Below are positions 1 through 7,395 of a stretch of DNA of 17,062 nucleotides, piece after piece. Both the position numbers and the translations under genes were made by a program. Location: the NCBI GenBank assembly GCA_013003285.1, contig JABDJY010000368.1, positions 1 to 17,062 of the forward strand, given 5' to 3'. The stretch comes from Alphaproteobacteria bacterium. GTDB taxonomy: Bacteria > Pseudomonadota > Alphaproteobacteria > UBA6615. Numbering within the stretch: position 1 is the stretch's first letter; each line of letters begins with the position of its first letter. The notes beneath the pieces are model-generated. The model did no database searches. It had not been told where the DNA came from and saw nothing but the letters and a program-made list of their open reading frames with translations.

Positions 1-470
1 ATCGCATCAGCCTTAAAGTTCTTCCCGAGGTCAGCGCCTTGTCGTCATCGGGTGCGGTTCAGTTGAATGGACTTAGCATTCCGGCGCTAACGACGCGGCG
101 CGCGGACACCACCGTCGAACTCGGCAGTGGTCAAAGCTTCGCGATCGCTGGATTGCTGCAAGCCGATAGCAACCAGTCCGTCAACGAAACGCCCGGCCTG
201 TCGGAAATCCCGATCCTGGGCGCACTGTTTCGCTCAACTGATTTCCAACGCAAGGAAACCGAGCTGGTCATTATCGTAACACCGTATCTCGTTCGACCGG
301 TCTCGAGCGCTGCATTGGCAGTGCCGACCGATGGTTTCGAGGTGCCCGACGATTACGACCGGGTCATCAAAGGCGAGACCCGCCGTCAGAAGCAAAAACC
401 AACCCAACGCACGCCGCAAACCAGCGATTTCGATGGTCCCAACGGACCTAGCGGCTTCGAGTTAGACTAG
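1..470 (+). CDS. cpaC: Tad pilus secretin CpaC/RcpA, C-terminal part (5' end outside window)
   Basis: This is the 3' end of the outer-membrane secretin that forms the exit channel of the Tad (type IVc) pilus. The reading frame is open from base 3 with no start, so the gene begins upstream of the window. The visible 155 residues carry the end of the secretin barrel domain: a VLPEVSAL-like strand at the left edge, then IPALTTRRADTTVEL, then GQSFAIAGLL, then PGLSEIPILGALFRS, and finally ETELVIIVTPYLVRPV, the characteristic secretin C-terminal signature. A hydrophilic tail of about 55 residues rich in Q, T, P and D follows the barrel and is probably flexible. Ten bases separate the stop from cpaD, so the two genes are in one operon. 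The family is certain. The choice of CpaC rather than another secretin rests on the cpaDEF neighbours and the TTRRADTTVEL motif. Confidence 0.95.
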   Translation, partial: RISLKVLPEVSALSSSGAVQLNGLSIPALTTRRADTTVELGSGQSFAIAGLLQADSNQSVNETPGLSEIPILGALFRSTDFQRKETELVIIVTPYLVRPVSSAALAVPTDGFEVPDDYDRVIKGETRRQKQKPTQRTPQTSDFDGPNGPSGFELD

Positions 471-480
471 AGGGGCGATC

Positions 481-1146
481 ATGAAATCACGCCATAATCG
501 ACGCCTATTTCGGCGCAACAGCCGCCGCCGCACAATGTTTCTCGCCGCAGGCGCCGTCATTGTTGCAGGTTGCGCACAGACCGTTGCGGACTGGACGCCG
601 GCGCCGACGCCCCATGACCTGCAAGTGAAATGGGTCACCCACGAACATTCCATCAGTTTCAACAATCAGGCAAATCTCTCTAATCAAGCTTCTCGCAGCC
701 TTGACCGTTTTCTGAGCGAAATCGATCTGCGTCCCAGTGATCGGTTATTTGTCGATGTCGGCCCGAAGTCTGGCGAAGTTGTGAGCGACGCGCGTGTCGG
801 CGCCATCAATGACCAACTTCATCATTATATTCCAGGCGCCAAAGCCCTTCTGATCACCGGCGAAAAAGGCTCCGATCGCGAAATTAGTTTGATCGTCGGC
901 CGCTACGTTGTCCTGCCGCCGAATTGTCCCGACCTGTCCTCGCCGTCATCGGCAAACCCCGGCAATCTGAACGATAGTAATTTTGGTTGCTCGACCAACC
1001 GTAATTTAGGCCTGATGTTAGCCAACCCGGGAGATTTGCTGCGTGGCCGCACCCTCGGACCGGGTGATGGCGAGGCGCTCAGTCGCAGTATCCAGAAATA
1101 CCGGGCCGGCAAAATTACACCTCCCGTTGCACTGAAAGTAGAATAA
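481..1146 (+). CDS. cpaD: CpaD-family Tad pilus biogenesis lipoprotein
   Basis: The predicted 221-residue protein belongs to the CpaD pilus assembly lipoprotein family, which supports the Tad secretin in the outer membrane or periplasm of alphaproteobacteria. A very basic N-terminus (nine Arg/Lys in the first 17 residues) precedes a hydrophobic stretch (about 19-30) and a lipobox V-A-G-C with the acylated cysteine at position 31. The C-terminal NLGLMLANPGDLLRGR segment (about 175-190) is the most conserved part of CpaD proteins. Two further cysteines (149 and 170) could form a periplasmic disulfide. The start ATG has an AGGGG Shine-Dalgarno five bases upstream. The stop overlaps the cpaE start by one base (TAATG), indicating coupled translation. 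The role is known from Caulobacter and Aggregatibacter Tad systems; lipidation is inferred from the lipobox. Confidence 0.93.
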   Translation: MKSRHNRRLFRRNSRRRTMFLAAGAVIVAGCAQTVADWTPAPTPHDLQVKWVTHEHSISFNNQANLSNQASRSLDRFLSEIDLRPSDRLFVDVGPKSGEVVSDARVGAINDQLHHYIPGAKALLITGEKGSDREISLIVGRYVVLPPNCPDLSSPSSANPGNLNDSNFGCSTNRNLGLMLANPGDLLRGRTLGPGDGEALSRSIQKYRAGKITPPVALKVE

Positions 1147-2348
1147 TGTCCGCACCAGCGCTTGATACTCGCCCGGGAAGCGGTGTTTCGCTGGCCGCAT
1201 TTGTCGGTGATGACGACACCACCGCGAAGCTCAATAATATTGCCAATTTCCATTGGCCTGGCGCCGTCATCAACCGTGGCGGCTGCCATGACGCCGGAAC
1301 ATATCTAAAATCCGCCGCGTCACCCGATTTGTTGGTCGTTGATTTGGGCGAAAGCGAAAACCCGTTCGAAGATTTACAGCCCCTCGCCGAACTCTGCGAT
1401 CCCTCGACCCAGGTGATTGCCATGGGGGTGGTGAATGATCTCGCGCTCTACAAGCAATTTATAAATGCCGGCGTCGCCGATTATCTGGTGAAACCGCTGA
1501 GCGAGGAGGATTTGGAGACCGCGTTGCTAGCGGCAACGTTTAGCGACGTAACTTCGGGCGAAAAATCGACCAATGAGCCGTCCGGCAAAATCGTCGTGAC
1601 CATCGGCGCGCGCGGCGGCGTTGGCGCCTCGACGGTTGCGCTTAACGGAGCCTGGCTGCTCGCCGAAGAAATGGGCCACAAGGTCGCCCTGGTCGACCTC
1701 GATCTACAGTTCGGCACAGCCGCACTCTCACTCGATCTTGTGCCGAGCACCGGTATGATTGAGACCCTGCGCCAGCCGGACCGCATGGACAGTCTGTTCA
1801 TGCAGAGCGCCGTGTTGCCGAAAACCGAGCATCTGTCCGTTCTCGCTGCCGAAGAAGATTTGGCCCGCCAGCTGGACCTGCACGGTGAAGGTATCGGCCG
1901 TTTGGTCGAGGAATTACGCAGCAATTTCGATTGGGTATGGCTCGATCTACCGCGGAGCCTTTGTCACCTGCACACCACCGTGCTGCGCGACGCCGCACAT
2001 GTGCAAGTGGTGTCCGACCTTACGCTGGCGGGCATGCGCGATACCATGCGGATCGTCAATCTGTTCAGTAATATCGGCGGCGACGGCGAAATCGGCGTGA
2101 TCATCAACCATGCGCGGCGCAACAAGGGTATGCCCAAGGGCGAATTCACCCGCGGCGTAGGTTGTCAGGTTTATGCGCAACTTCCCGACGAGCCAAAGGC
2201 ATTGCAGGCGGCAACTGTCGGTAAGCCGCTTGCCCAAAGCACGGCAAAGGGCAAGTTCATAACCGAATTGCGCAAGGTAACCGCTGATATTGCCCCCACC
2301 GTCAAGGAGCCCAAACGCGGACTGTTTAGCAGTCGCAAGGCCAAATAG
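1146..2348 (+). CDS. cpaE: CpaE/TadZ polar localisation ATPase (receiver-like domain + MinD/ParA domain)
   Basis: The 400-residue protein is the CpaE/TadZ factor that places the Tad apparatus, typically at a cell pole. Residues about 14-130 form a response-regulator receiver-like domain: an acidic cluster D22-D24 after the first strand, D66 at the phosphoacceptor position (LLVVDLG) and K116-P117 in DYLVKPL. Residues about 147-385 form a MinD/ParA-type ATPase domain. Its P-loop is GARGGVGAST (154-163), in which R156 and A161 stand where the ParA/MinD family has its signature and catalytic lysines. VDLDLQFG (183-190) follows as the switch/A' motif, and DWVWLDLPRS is the Walker B-like strand. 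Loss of the P-loop lysine is common in CpaE/TadZ and suggests a scaffold or slow ATPase. Start is the ATG overlapping the cpaD stop; it has no strong ribosome site, so it probably depends on coupling. Confidence 0.94.
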   Translation: MSAPALDTRPGSGVSLAAFVGDDDTTAKLNNIANFHWPGAVINRGGCHDAGTYLKSAASPDLLVVDLGESENPFEDLQPLAELCDPSTQVIAMGVVNDLALYKQFINAGVADYLVKPLSEEDLETALLAATFSDVTSGEKSTNEPSGKIVVTIGARGGVGASTVALNGAWLLAEEMGHKVALVDLDLQFGTAALSLDLVPSTGMIETLRQPDRMDSLFMQSAVLPKTEHLSVLAAEEDLARQLDLHGEGIGRLVEELRSNFDWVWLDLPRSLCHLHTTVLRDAAHVQVVSDLTLAGMRDTMRIVNLFSNIGGDGEIGVIINHARRNKGMPKGEFTRGVGCQVYAQLPDEPKALQAATVGKPLAQSTAKGKFITELRKVTADIAPTVKEPKRGLFSSRKAK

Positions 2349-2359
2349 GAGTTCGGCTC

Positions 2360-4054
2360 GTGGGTTTTGGAAGACGATCAAACGATCATAGCGACAACGG
2401 ATCGGCCGCCCTAAACGGGGCGCAGCCGGTAATGGCGTCGTTTGGTGGTGCCGAAACCATAGCGCCCGAGTCCGACGACAAGACAAACTGCGCTGAATTG
2501 GCCGAGCGGGTCGCCGACGGTATTGCCGATCGAAATGATGCGCCGGACTTCACCACGATGTCGCGCGCCGACGTCGCTAAATACTCAGCCGTGATTACCG
2601 AGAAAGTCCTCGGCAAGACCTATTTCAGGCTCAATTTGCTGGAGCAACGCGAAGTTGTCTCCAACGTCGTCAATCGGCTCTATATCGCACCTGTTCGCGA
2701 TGAACCGGAGGAGACCGACGATGACGCTGAACTCCCCATCGCCGCCGTTTGGGGCACCAACGATCGCATGGCGGCGACCGAGCGCATTCTTAGCTCGTCG
2801 AGCGTCACGCTTGCCCGCAACAAAGTGCAGCCTGTCCTCTTCGAACGGATCGATATCAGCGCCGCTCTAACCCTGCCACGCGACGAACTGACCCGGCAAA
2901 TTTCCGATATCGTCTTAGAAATTTCGCACGAAGAGAAATTACAGCTTAACAAGGCCGAGCAGGAAGACCTGGTAAAAGTACTGCTCGACGAGATGTTGGG
3001 GCTTGGCCCGCTCGAGCCGTTACTCGCCGACGAGACCATTAACGACATCATGGTCAACGGCCACAATCAGGTTTACGTCGAGCGCCGGGGTAAACTGGTG
3101 CTAACCGACGTCAAATTCCGCGACGACCGCCATGTCATGAACGTCGCCACCCGCATCGTGTCGCAAATTGGCCGACGCGTAGACGAATCCTCGCCTTTGG
3201 TCGATGCGCGCCTGGAAGACGGCAGCCGCGTCAATATCATCATTCCGCCGCTGGCCATCGACGGCCCGTCGATCTCCATTCGTAAATTCTCGAAGAAGAA
3301 AATCACGCTCGACGTGATGGAGAAAACGCAAAATCTATCTCCGGCCATGGCGTCGGTCCTCAGAATCGCCTCACGCGCGAAGTTGAACATTCTGATTTCC
3401 GGCGGTACCGGCTCGGGTAAGACCACCTTGCTCAACGCTATGTCGCAGATGATCGACCATGGTGATCGCATCGTGACCATCGAGGATGCGGCCGAGCTGC
3501 AATTGCAGCAGCCCCATGTGGTGCGCTTGGAGACACGGCCAGCCAATCTGGAAGGGCAGGGCGCTATTACCATGCGCGATTTGGTCAAAAATGCCCTGCG
3601 TATGCGGCCCGATCGCATCATCTTAGGCGAGGTACGTGGCTCTGAAGCGCTCGACATGCTGCAGGCCATGAATACCGGCCATGAGGGTTCCATGAGCACG
3701 GTTCATGCCAACAGACCCCGAGAGGCGCTCACGCGCCTTGAAAACATGGTCAGTATGGTCGGTGTCAGTTTGCCGCCGAAGGCGGTGCGTACGCAGATTG
3801 CCGCAGCCCTCGATATCATCATCCAAATTAGCCGTATGCGCGACGGCATCCGCCGTATCACGCACATCATGGAAGTCGTCGGCATGGAAGACGACATCGT
3901 GACCACGCAGGATCTCTTCACCTTCGACTATACCGGCGAAGACGCCGCCGGCACGATTCAAGGTGAGTTCAAATATACCGGCGTGCGCCCCCATTTCAGT
4001 ACGAAGGCAGAGTATTTCGGCCTCGAGCGGGCGCTTCTCGAGGCGTTGCGTTAG
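2360..4054 (+). CDS. cpaF: CpaF/TadA secretion ATPase of the Tad pilus
   Basis: This 564-residue protein is the hexameric type II/IV secretion ATPase that powers Flp/Tad pilus extension, and in some systems retraction, at the inner-membrane platform. The canonical family region starts near residue 150. A helical N-domain (about 175-235) includes LGLGPLEPLLADETINDIMVNG, followed by VYVERRGKL, RRVDESSPLVDARLEDGSR and the IIPPLA..GPSISIRKF block. The catalytic domain has Walker A GGTGSGKTT (348-356), the Asp box DRIVTIEDAAEL (369-380), Walker B RIILGEVRG (419-427, E424) and the His box ending STVHANR (about 441-452). The start is GTG with AGGAG about eight bases upstream. Residues 1-145 are an extension beyond the usual 450-500 residues, with a helical segment resembling the later N-domain and an acidic linker (EPEETDDDAE). 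Eleven bases separate it from cpaE and two from tadB. Confidence 0.96.
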   Translation: MGFGRRSNDHSDNGSAALNGAQPVMASFGGAETIAPESDDKTNCAELAERVADGIADRNDAPDFTTMSRADVAKYSAVITEKVLGKTYFRLNLLEQREVVSNVVNRLYIAPVRDEPEETDDDAELPIAAVWGTNDRMAATERILSSSSVTLARNKVQPVLFERIDISAALTLPRDELTRQISDIVLEISHEEKLQLNKAEQEDLVKVLLDEMLGLGPLEPLLADETINDIMVNGHNQVYVERRGKLVLTDVKFRDDRHVMNVATRIVSQIGRRVDESSPLVDARLEDGSRVNIIIPPLAIDGPSISIRKFSKKKITLDVMEKTQNLSPAMASVLRIASRAKLNILISGGTGSGKTTLLNAMSQMIDHGDRIVTIEDAAELQLQQPHVVRLETRPANLEGQGAITMRDLVKNALRMRPDRIILGEVRGSEALDMLQAMNTGHEGSMSTVHANRPREALTRLENMVSMVGVSLPPKAVRTQIAAALDIIIQISRMRDGIRRITHIMEVVGMEDDIVTTQDLFTFDYTGEDAAGTIQGEFKYTGVRPHFSTKAEYFGLERALLEALR

Positions 4055-4056
4055 AC

Positions 4057-5073
4057 ATGGGCGCGATTGGCGAGCTCCTGCGAGCGGGCGATCTGACGAC
4101 GGTCGTCATCATTGGCGCCGTGATCGTGGCCACCTTGGCGATCGTTCTGGTCCTGGTCCTGTCTCTTTCGGACGAACAACGGCGTTCGCGCCGGCGCATC
4201 GCCCAAGTCGTCGAAGGTAGCCGGTCGATCAAACTCTCATCCAGTGCCGCGGCCAGTCTACGCCGTTCGCAGTACGAAACTTCGATGCCGACCGTCGAGC
4301 TCATACTGAAGCAAATTCTGCCCCGGCCCGAATTGCTACGGCAGAGACTGACCCGGACCGGTCGTTCCATATCAATCGGCCAATATGCCGGCGCCTGTTT
4401 GGTCGTGGGCATATTGGCCGGGCTCATCGCATCGTTCCTGCTTAACCGAACTTTGCCCCTATCGATCCTAATCGGCATCGGTAACGGCTTCCTTCTGCCG
4501 CATCTTTTCGTCGCCATGCTGACCCGCCGGCGCCAAAAGGTATTCACCGATCAATTTCCCGAAGCCATCGATTTGATTGTTCGCGGCTTGCGATCCGGCC
4601 TTCCGGTGATCGAATCCGTCAACGTGGTCGGTCGCGAAATGGACAAACCCATCGGCGTCGAATTCACCACCGTCGCCGACGCGGTGAAGTTCGGTATGAC
4701 GCTCGAAGAGGCACTGGCGGATGCGGTGCCGCGCATCGATACGGCAGAGTTTAAGTTCTTCGTCGTTGCCCTTGCCGTGCAGCGTGAAACTGGCGGTAAC
4801 TTGGCGGAAACCCTAGAGAACTTGTCGGACGTTCTCCGCAAGCGCCGACAAATGAAGAAGCGCATCAAGGCCATGGCGTCCGAGCCGAAGGCCAGTGCGT
4901 GGATCCTTGGCTGCCTGCCCTTCATCATGTTCCTCATTATTTTCTTCGTGAATACCGAATATGTAATGCAGCTATTCACCGACCCCCGCGGACACACGCT
5001 GATCACCGCCGGGCTGATTAGCCAGACCATCGGTACCCTGATCATGGCCAAGATGGTGAGGTTCGAGATATGA
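4057..5073 (+). CDS. tadB: TadB, inner-membrane platform protein of the Tad pilus (T2SSF domain)
   Basis: The 338-residue protein is one of the two paralogous GspF-like platform proteins against which CpaF/TadA works. It has an N-terminal transmembrane helix (about 14-37), a basic cytoplasmic segment (QRRSRRR), and two more helices (about 108-128 and 133-153). The cytoplasmic type II secretion F domain (about 168-280) starts with FPEAIDLIVRGLRSGLPV and includes ALAVQRETGGNLAETLENLS, both hallmark sequences of TadB. Two C-terminal helices follow (about 282-299 and 313-333). It starts two bases after the cpaF stop and ends with a four-base ATGA overlap with tadC. It is TadB rather than TadC by gene order and by the QRETGGNLAETL motif. 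Subcellular location is inferred from the hydrophobic segments. Confidence 0.95.
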   Translation: MGAIGELLRAGDLTTVVIIGAVIVATLAIVLVLVLSLSDEQRRSRRRIAQVVEGSRSIKLSSSAAASLRRSQYETSMPTVELILKQILPRPELLRQRLTRTGRSISIGQYAGACLVVGILAGLIASFLLNRTLPLSILIGIGNGFLLPHLFVAMLTRRRQKVFTDQFPEAIDLIVRGLRSGLPVIESVNVVGREMDKPIGVEFTTVADAVKFGMTLEEALADAVPRIDTAEFKFFVVALAVQRETGGNLAETLENLSDVLRKRRQMKKRIKAMASEPKASAWILGCLPFIMFLIIFFVNTEYVMQLFTDPRGHTLITAGLISQTIGTLIMAKMVRFEI

Positions 5074-6050
5074 CCCTGGGCGGCATATTAGAATCCATCG
5101 GTGGGGAAGGGTTCATCATTTGGATGACGGCCTTGTCCGTCTTCGTATCGGTGTTCGTGGTCTGGTCGAGCTTGATCGCACCGCGGCCATTACGGGCCCG
5201 CATCAAATCGCTGACCGAACGGCGCGACGTGCTGCGCGAAGAACGGTTGGAACTGCGCTCGCACCCGCTACGCGCCGGCATGATCGAGATCGCCAACTAT
5301 GTGGTGAAGAAGCTCAATCTGCTGCGCACGTCGCAGACCCGCCGCATCGAAGACAAGCTGTTGCAAGCCGGCTTTCGCGGGCACAACGCGATGGTGCTGT
5401 TTCTGTTTCTCAAATTGTCGCTACCGGCGGTATTTGGCGTCGTAGCGGTTTTGATTTTCTACGTTCTGGAAATTTTTCCGGCGACCGATCTTACCAAACT
5501 GATGTTTTCCCTGGTCGCTGTCATCGTCGGCGCCTACGCGCCGGACGTGTATGTCTCGAACACCGCCCAGAAGCGCAAGCAGAAGATTCAGAAGGCGCTG
5601 CCCGACGGCCTCGACCTCATGGTTATCTGTGCCGAAGCGGGGCTCAGCGTGGACGCGACGCTCAATCGGGTGAGCACTGAACTTGGCTCTTCATGGCCAG
5701 AACTGGCCGATGAATTTGGCCTGACATCGATTGAGATCGGCTTTTTGCCCGATCGCAGTCAGGCCCTGGCCAACCTGTCCCGACGGGTAAAAATCGACGG
5801 CATCCGCGGTATCGTCAATACCCTGGTGCAAACCGAGAAATACGGTACGCCGCTGGCCCAGGCGCTGCGCGTGCTGTCGGCCGAGTTGCGGACCAATCGT
5901 ATGATGAAGGCCGAGGAAAAGGCAGCGCGCCTGCCGGCGGTGCTCACCGTGCCGATGATCATCTTCATCATGCCGGCGCTGTTCGTCGTGCTGATCGGCC
6001 CCGGCGCCCTGCGCACCGTGGATGCCTTGCGCGCCCAAGGATTTATGTAA
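5070..6050 (+). CDS. tadC: TadC, inner-membrane platform protein of the Tad pilus (T2SSF domain)
   Basis: This 326-residue protein is the second GspF-like platform protein and the partner of TadB. It has an N-terminal transmembrane helix (about 15-36), a cytoplasmic segment with LLQAGFRG (about 97-104), two helices (about 108-133 and 143-163), and a T2SSF domain from about 175 (KALPDGLDLMVICAEAGLSVDATLNRV). It ends with LVQTEKYGTPLAQALRVLSAELR and a C-terminal hydrophobic helix (about 289-311). The DLMVICAEAGLS and QTEKYGTPLA blocks are characteristic of TadC. The start overlaps the tadB stop by four bases and has a GTGAGG ribosome site eight bases upstream. It is the last gene of the plus-strand pilus operon. 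A strong terminator follows within 45 bases, so tadD and the tadEFG pseudopilin genes are not continued on this transcript. Confidence 0.95.
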   Translation: MTLGGILESIGGEGFIIWMTALSVFVSVFVVWSSLIAPRPLRARIKSLTERRDVLREERLELRSHPLRAGMIEIANYVVKKLNLLRTSQTRRIEDKLLQAGFRGHNAMVLFLFLKLSLPAVFGVVAVLIFYVLEIFPATDLTKLMFSLVAVIVGAYAPDVYVSNTAQKRKQKIQKALPDGLDLMVICAEAGLSVDATLNRVSTELGSSWPELADEFGLTSIEIGFLPDRSQALANLSRRVKIDGIRGIVNTLVQTEKYGTPLAQALRVLSAELRTNRMMKAEEKAARLPAVLTVPMIIFIMPALFVVLIGPGALRTVDALRAQGFM

Positions 6051-6094
6051 GCAGTCAGCGACAACAATCTGCGGCGGCTCGTACACGCACGCAA

Positions 6095-6125
6095 ACAAAA
6101 GGCCCGCGATCTGCGGGCCTTTTGT
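6095..6125 (+). terminator. Strong rho-independent terminator after tadC, usable on both strands
   Basis: A perfect 13-base-pair inverted repeat (ACAAAAGGCCCGC at 6095-6107 pairing with 6113-6125) is separated by a five-base loop. The GC-rich core is flanked by A4 and T4 tracts, so the hairpin has a U-run in either direction. It lies 45 bases after the tadC stop and 80 bases after the stop of the convergent tadD gene, exactly where a shared terminator for two converging transcripts is expected. Termination in both directions is inferred from symmetry. Confidence 0.88.
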
Positions 6126-6204
6126 ACGCTCTAAATCAAAGGTATTTGACGCTTCGGCAGAGGAGGGGGCTCAGCCCCACCCGTCGTTCATCTGTTGTTC
6201 GAGC

Positions 6205-7065
6205 TTAGCGGATCGCCGAAGCGTTTTGGACCACCAGCCCACCGGCCGGCATGCCGCTTTCGGTCCGGGCACCAACCGCCGCAACCTTGGCGGCGTGATC
6301 GCGCATATCACCGATGAGACGGTAGAAGGTCAGATTGCGCTGCACCGATAGATCGTCCAGATCCTGTTGGCCCACCGTGCGGGCCTGTTCAGAGAATCCG
6401 GCGATGCCGTAGGCCAGCGCCAGGTTCTGACGGTGGCGAATGCCAGCGCCAGACATGTCGACGACCCCCTCGAGGATTTTGATCGCCTCAGTAGTTTCGC
6501 CGGACAGCGCTAAGGAAAGGCCTAAATTGTTGGAAAGCCGCAAACTGCCGGCCTCCAACGCCAGGCCACGCCGATAGGCATCCTGGGCCTGTACAGCGTT
6601 ACCCAACATGTCGTGCGCAACGCCCATGCCGTTGAGCTGGGCCGCGGTTTCACCATGGACCTGGGAGCGCTCAAAATACTCAAGGGCCGCAATCGGTTGC
6701 TGCAGGGCTGTTAACGTGTTGCCATACCCAACCAAGGCGTCGAAATTGCGCGGTTCCAGATGCAACACCGAACCCCAGGCGTCGCCGGCCCGGCCGTAGG
6801 CGCCCAACTGGTTAAAAGTTTGGGCGATGCGGATGGTCGCCGCCATATTCTGCGGATCCAGCCGATGGGCGCGCTGATAATGGACCAGGGCGACGGACGG
6901 ATCGCCGGCATCGCGGGCCGTATCGCCAACGCGGATCATGGCGGCTGAATCACCGCCCACCGTACCCTCTTGATGGGCCAACGGCGCACAAGCTGAAACC
7001 ACCAGCACCGCGGCGATCGCGATCTGCATACGCGTGCGTTCAATCCTGTTTCCAAACACGGCCAT
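6205..7065 (-). CDS. tadD: TadD-like TPR lipoprotein of the Tad pilus system
   Basis: The 286-residue protein has a lipoprotein signal (hydrophobic stretch about 14-25, lipobox V-S-A-C, cysteine 26). Several tetratricopeptide repeats then run from about 41 to 230, for example VGDTARDAGDPSVALVHYQR, the LEPRNFDALVGYGNTL unit, and NNLGLSLALSGETTEAIKIL. This matches TadD, a lipoprotein thought to help assemble or stabilise the Tad secretin, and the pilus operon next door supports it. A generic TPR lipoprotein cannot be excluded from sequence alone. The chosen ATG has GAGGAG nine bases upstream (7075-7080); a second in-frame ATG at residue 13 would still leave a signal peptide. The gene is convergent with tadC and divergent from the MarR gene, so it must have its own promoter in the AT-rich region to its right. 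Confidence 0.85.
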   Translation of the reverse strand: MAVFGNRIERTRMQIAIAAVLVVSACAPLAHQEGTVGGDSAAMIRVGDTARDAGDPSVALVHYQRAHRLDPQNMAATIRIAQTFNQLGAYGRAGDAWGSVLHLEPRNFDALVGYGNTLTALQQPIAALEYFERSQVHGETAAQLNGMGVAHDMLGNAVQAQDAYRRGLALEAGSLRLSNNLGLSLALSGETTEAIKILEGVVDMSGAGIRHRQNLALAYGIAGFSEQARTVGQQDLDDLSVQRNLTFYRLIGDMRDHAAKVAAVGARTESGMPAGGLVVQNASAIR

Positions 7066-7112
7066 CTCAAACTACTCCTCATTGGGATTATCGGGCCATA
7101 GTAAGGAGTGTT

Positions 7113-7139
7113 GGGTTAGCAGGCAGTAAATGCCAACCC
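7113..7139. repeat. Inverted repeat in the tadD leader
   Basis: GGGTTAGCA (7113-7121) and TGCCAACCC (7131-7139) form an inverted repeat with eight of nine positions pairing across a nine-base spacer. On the tadD transcript this would be a stem-loop about 50-75 bases before the start codon; as DNA it could be an operator. The role is unknown. Confidence 0.4.
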
Positions 7140-7200
7140 CTTAAAATCATTGGAATTTATGTAATTATTCTGGCGTTACCCAATAAAAATATCGAATGAG

Positions 7201-7216
7201 TATTTGACGTCGAATA
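7201..7216. promoter_or_regulatory. Operator-like near-palindrome in the tadD / MarR-gene divergent region
   Basis: TATTTGACGTCGAATA is a 16-base dyad with 14 of 16 positions symmetric, centred on the perfect palindrome GACGTC. It sits in the AT-rich core of the divergent spacer. MarR-family dimers usually bind palindromes of about this length and often autoregulate, so it is a reasonable candidate operator for the adjacent regulator. That assignment is inference. Confidence 0.4.
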
Positions 7217-7395
7217 TTTACCAACCTTCACCGTCAAAGCGGGGCGTCAAGCTTGGTTGCACCGACATTGCTTAACGCACCCAGCTGTCCAACCGGGGTA
7301 TTTATCCCCAGAGATCTGAATAAGTGGCCGAATTCCGCGACGACACATAGGGGCGAATAACGGTTCTTTAACAAACTACAGGCTAAAACCTACCC

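Larger units (their letters stand above)
7066..7395. promoter_or_regulatory. Divergent intergenic regulatory region between tadD and the MarR-family gene
   Basis: These 330 bases hold no convincing gene. The centre (about 7140-7230) is clearly richer in A/T than the flanking genes, as expected for a region that must carry promoters for both divergent genes. Visible elements are the tadD ribosome site (7075-7080), an inverted repeat (7113-7139), a near-palindrome centred on GACGTC (7201-7216), and a short GGGG-N7-CCCC dyad (7295-7309). No confident -35/-10 pair could be assigned. A weak candidate for tadD is TTGGGT-N16-CATAAA on the minus strand near 7155-7182. Confidence 0.55.

Noticed and set aside
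3073..3699. 208-codon minus-strand open frame inside cpaF
   Set aside because: Complement of the conserved ATPase core, rich in S, R and M as expected for an antisense shadow.
6022..6351. 109-codon plus-strand frame from the end of tadC into tadD
   Set aside because: It runs straight through the strong terminator hairpin and into the antisense of tadD; no motif.
7295..7309. GGGG-N7-CCCC dyad as an operator or terminator
   Set aside because: Only four pairs and no T-run; too short to support a claim beyond noting it.
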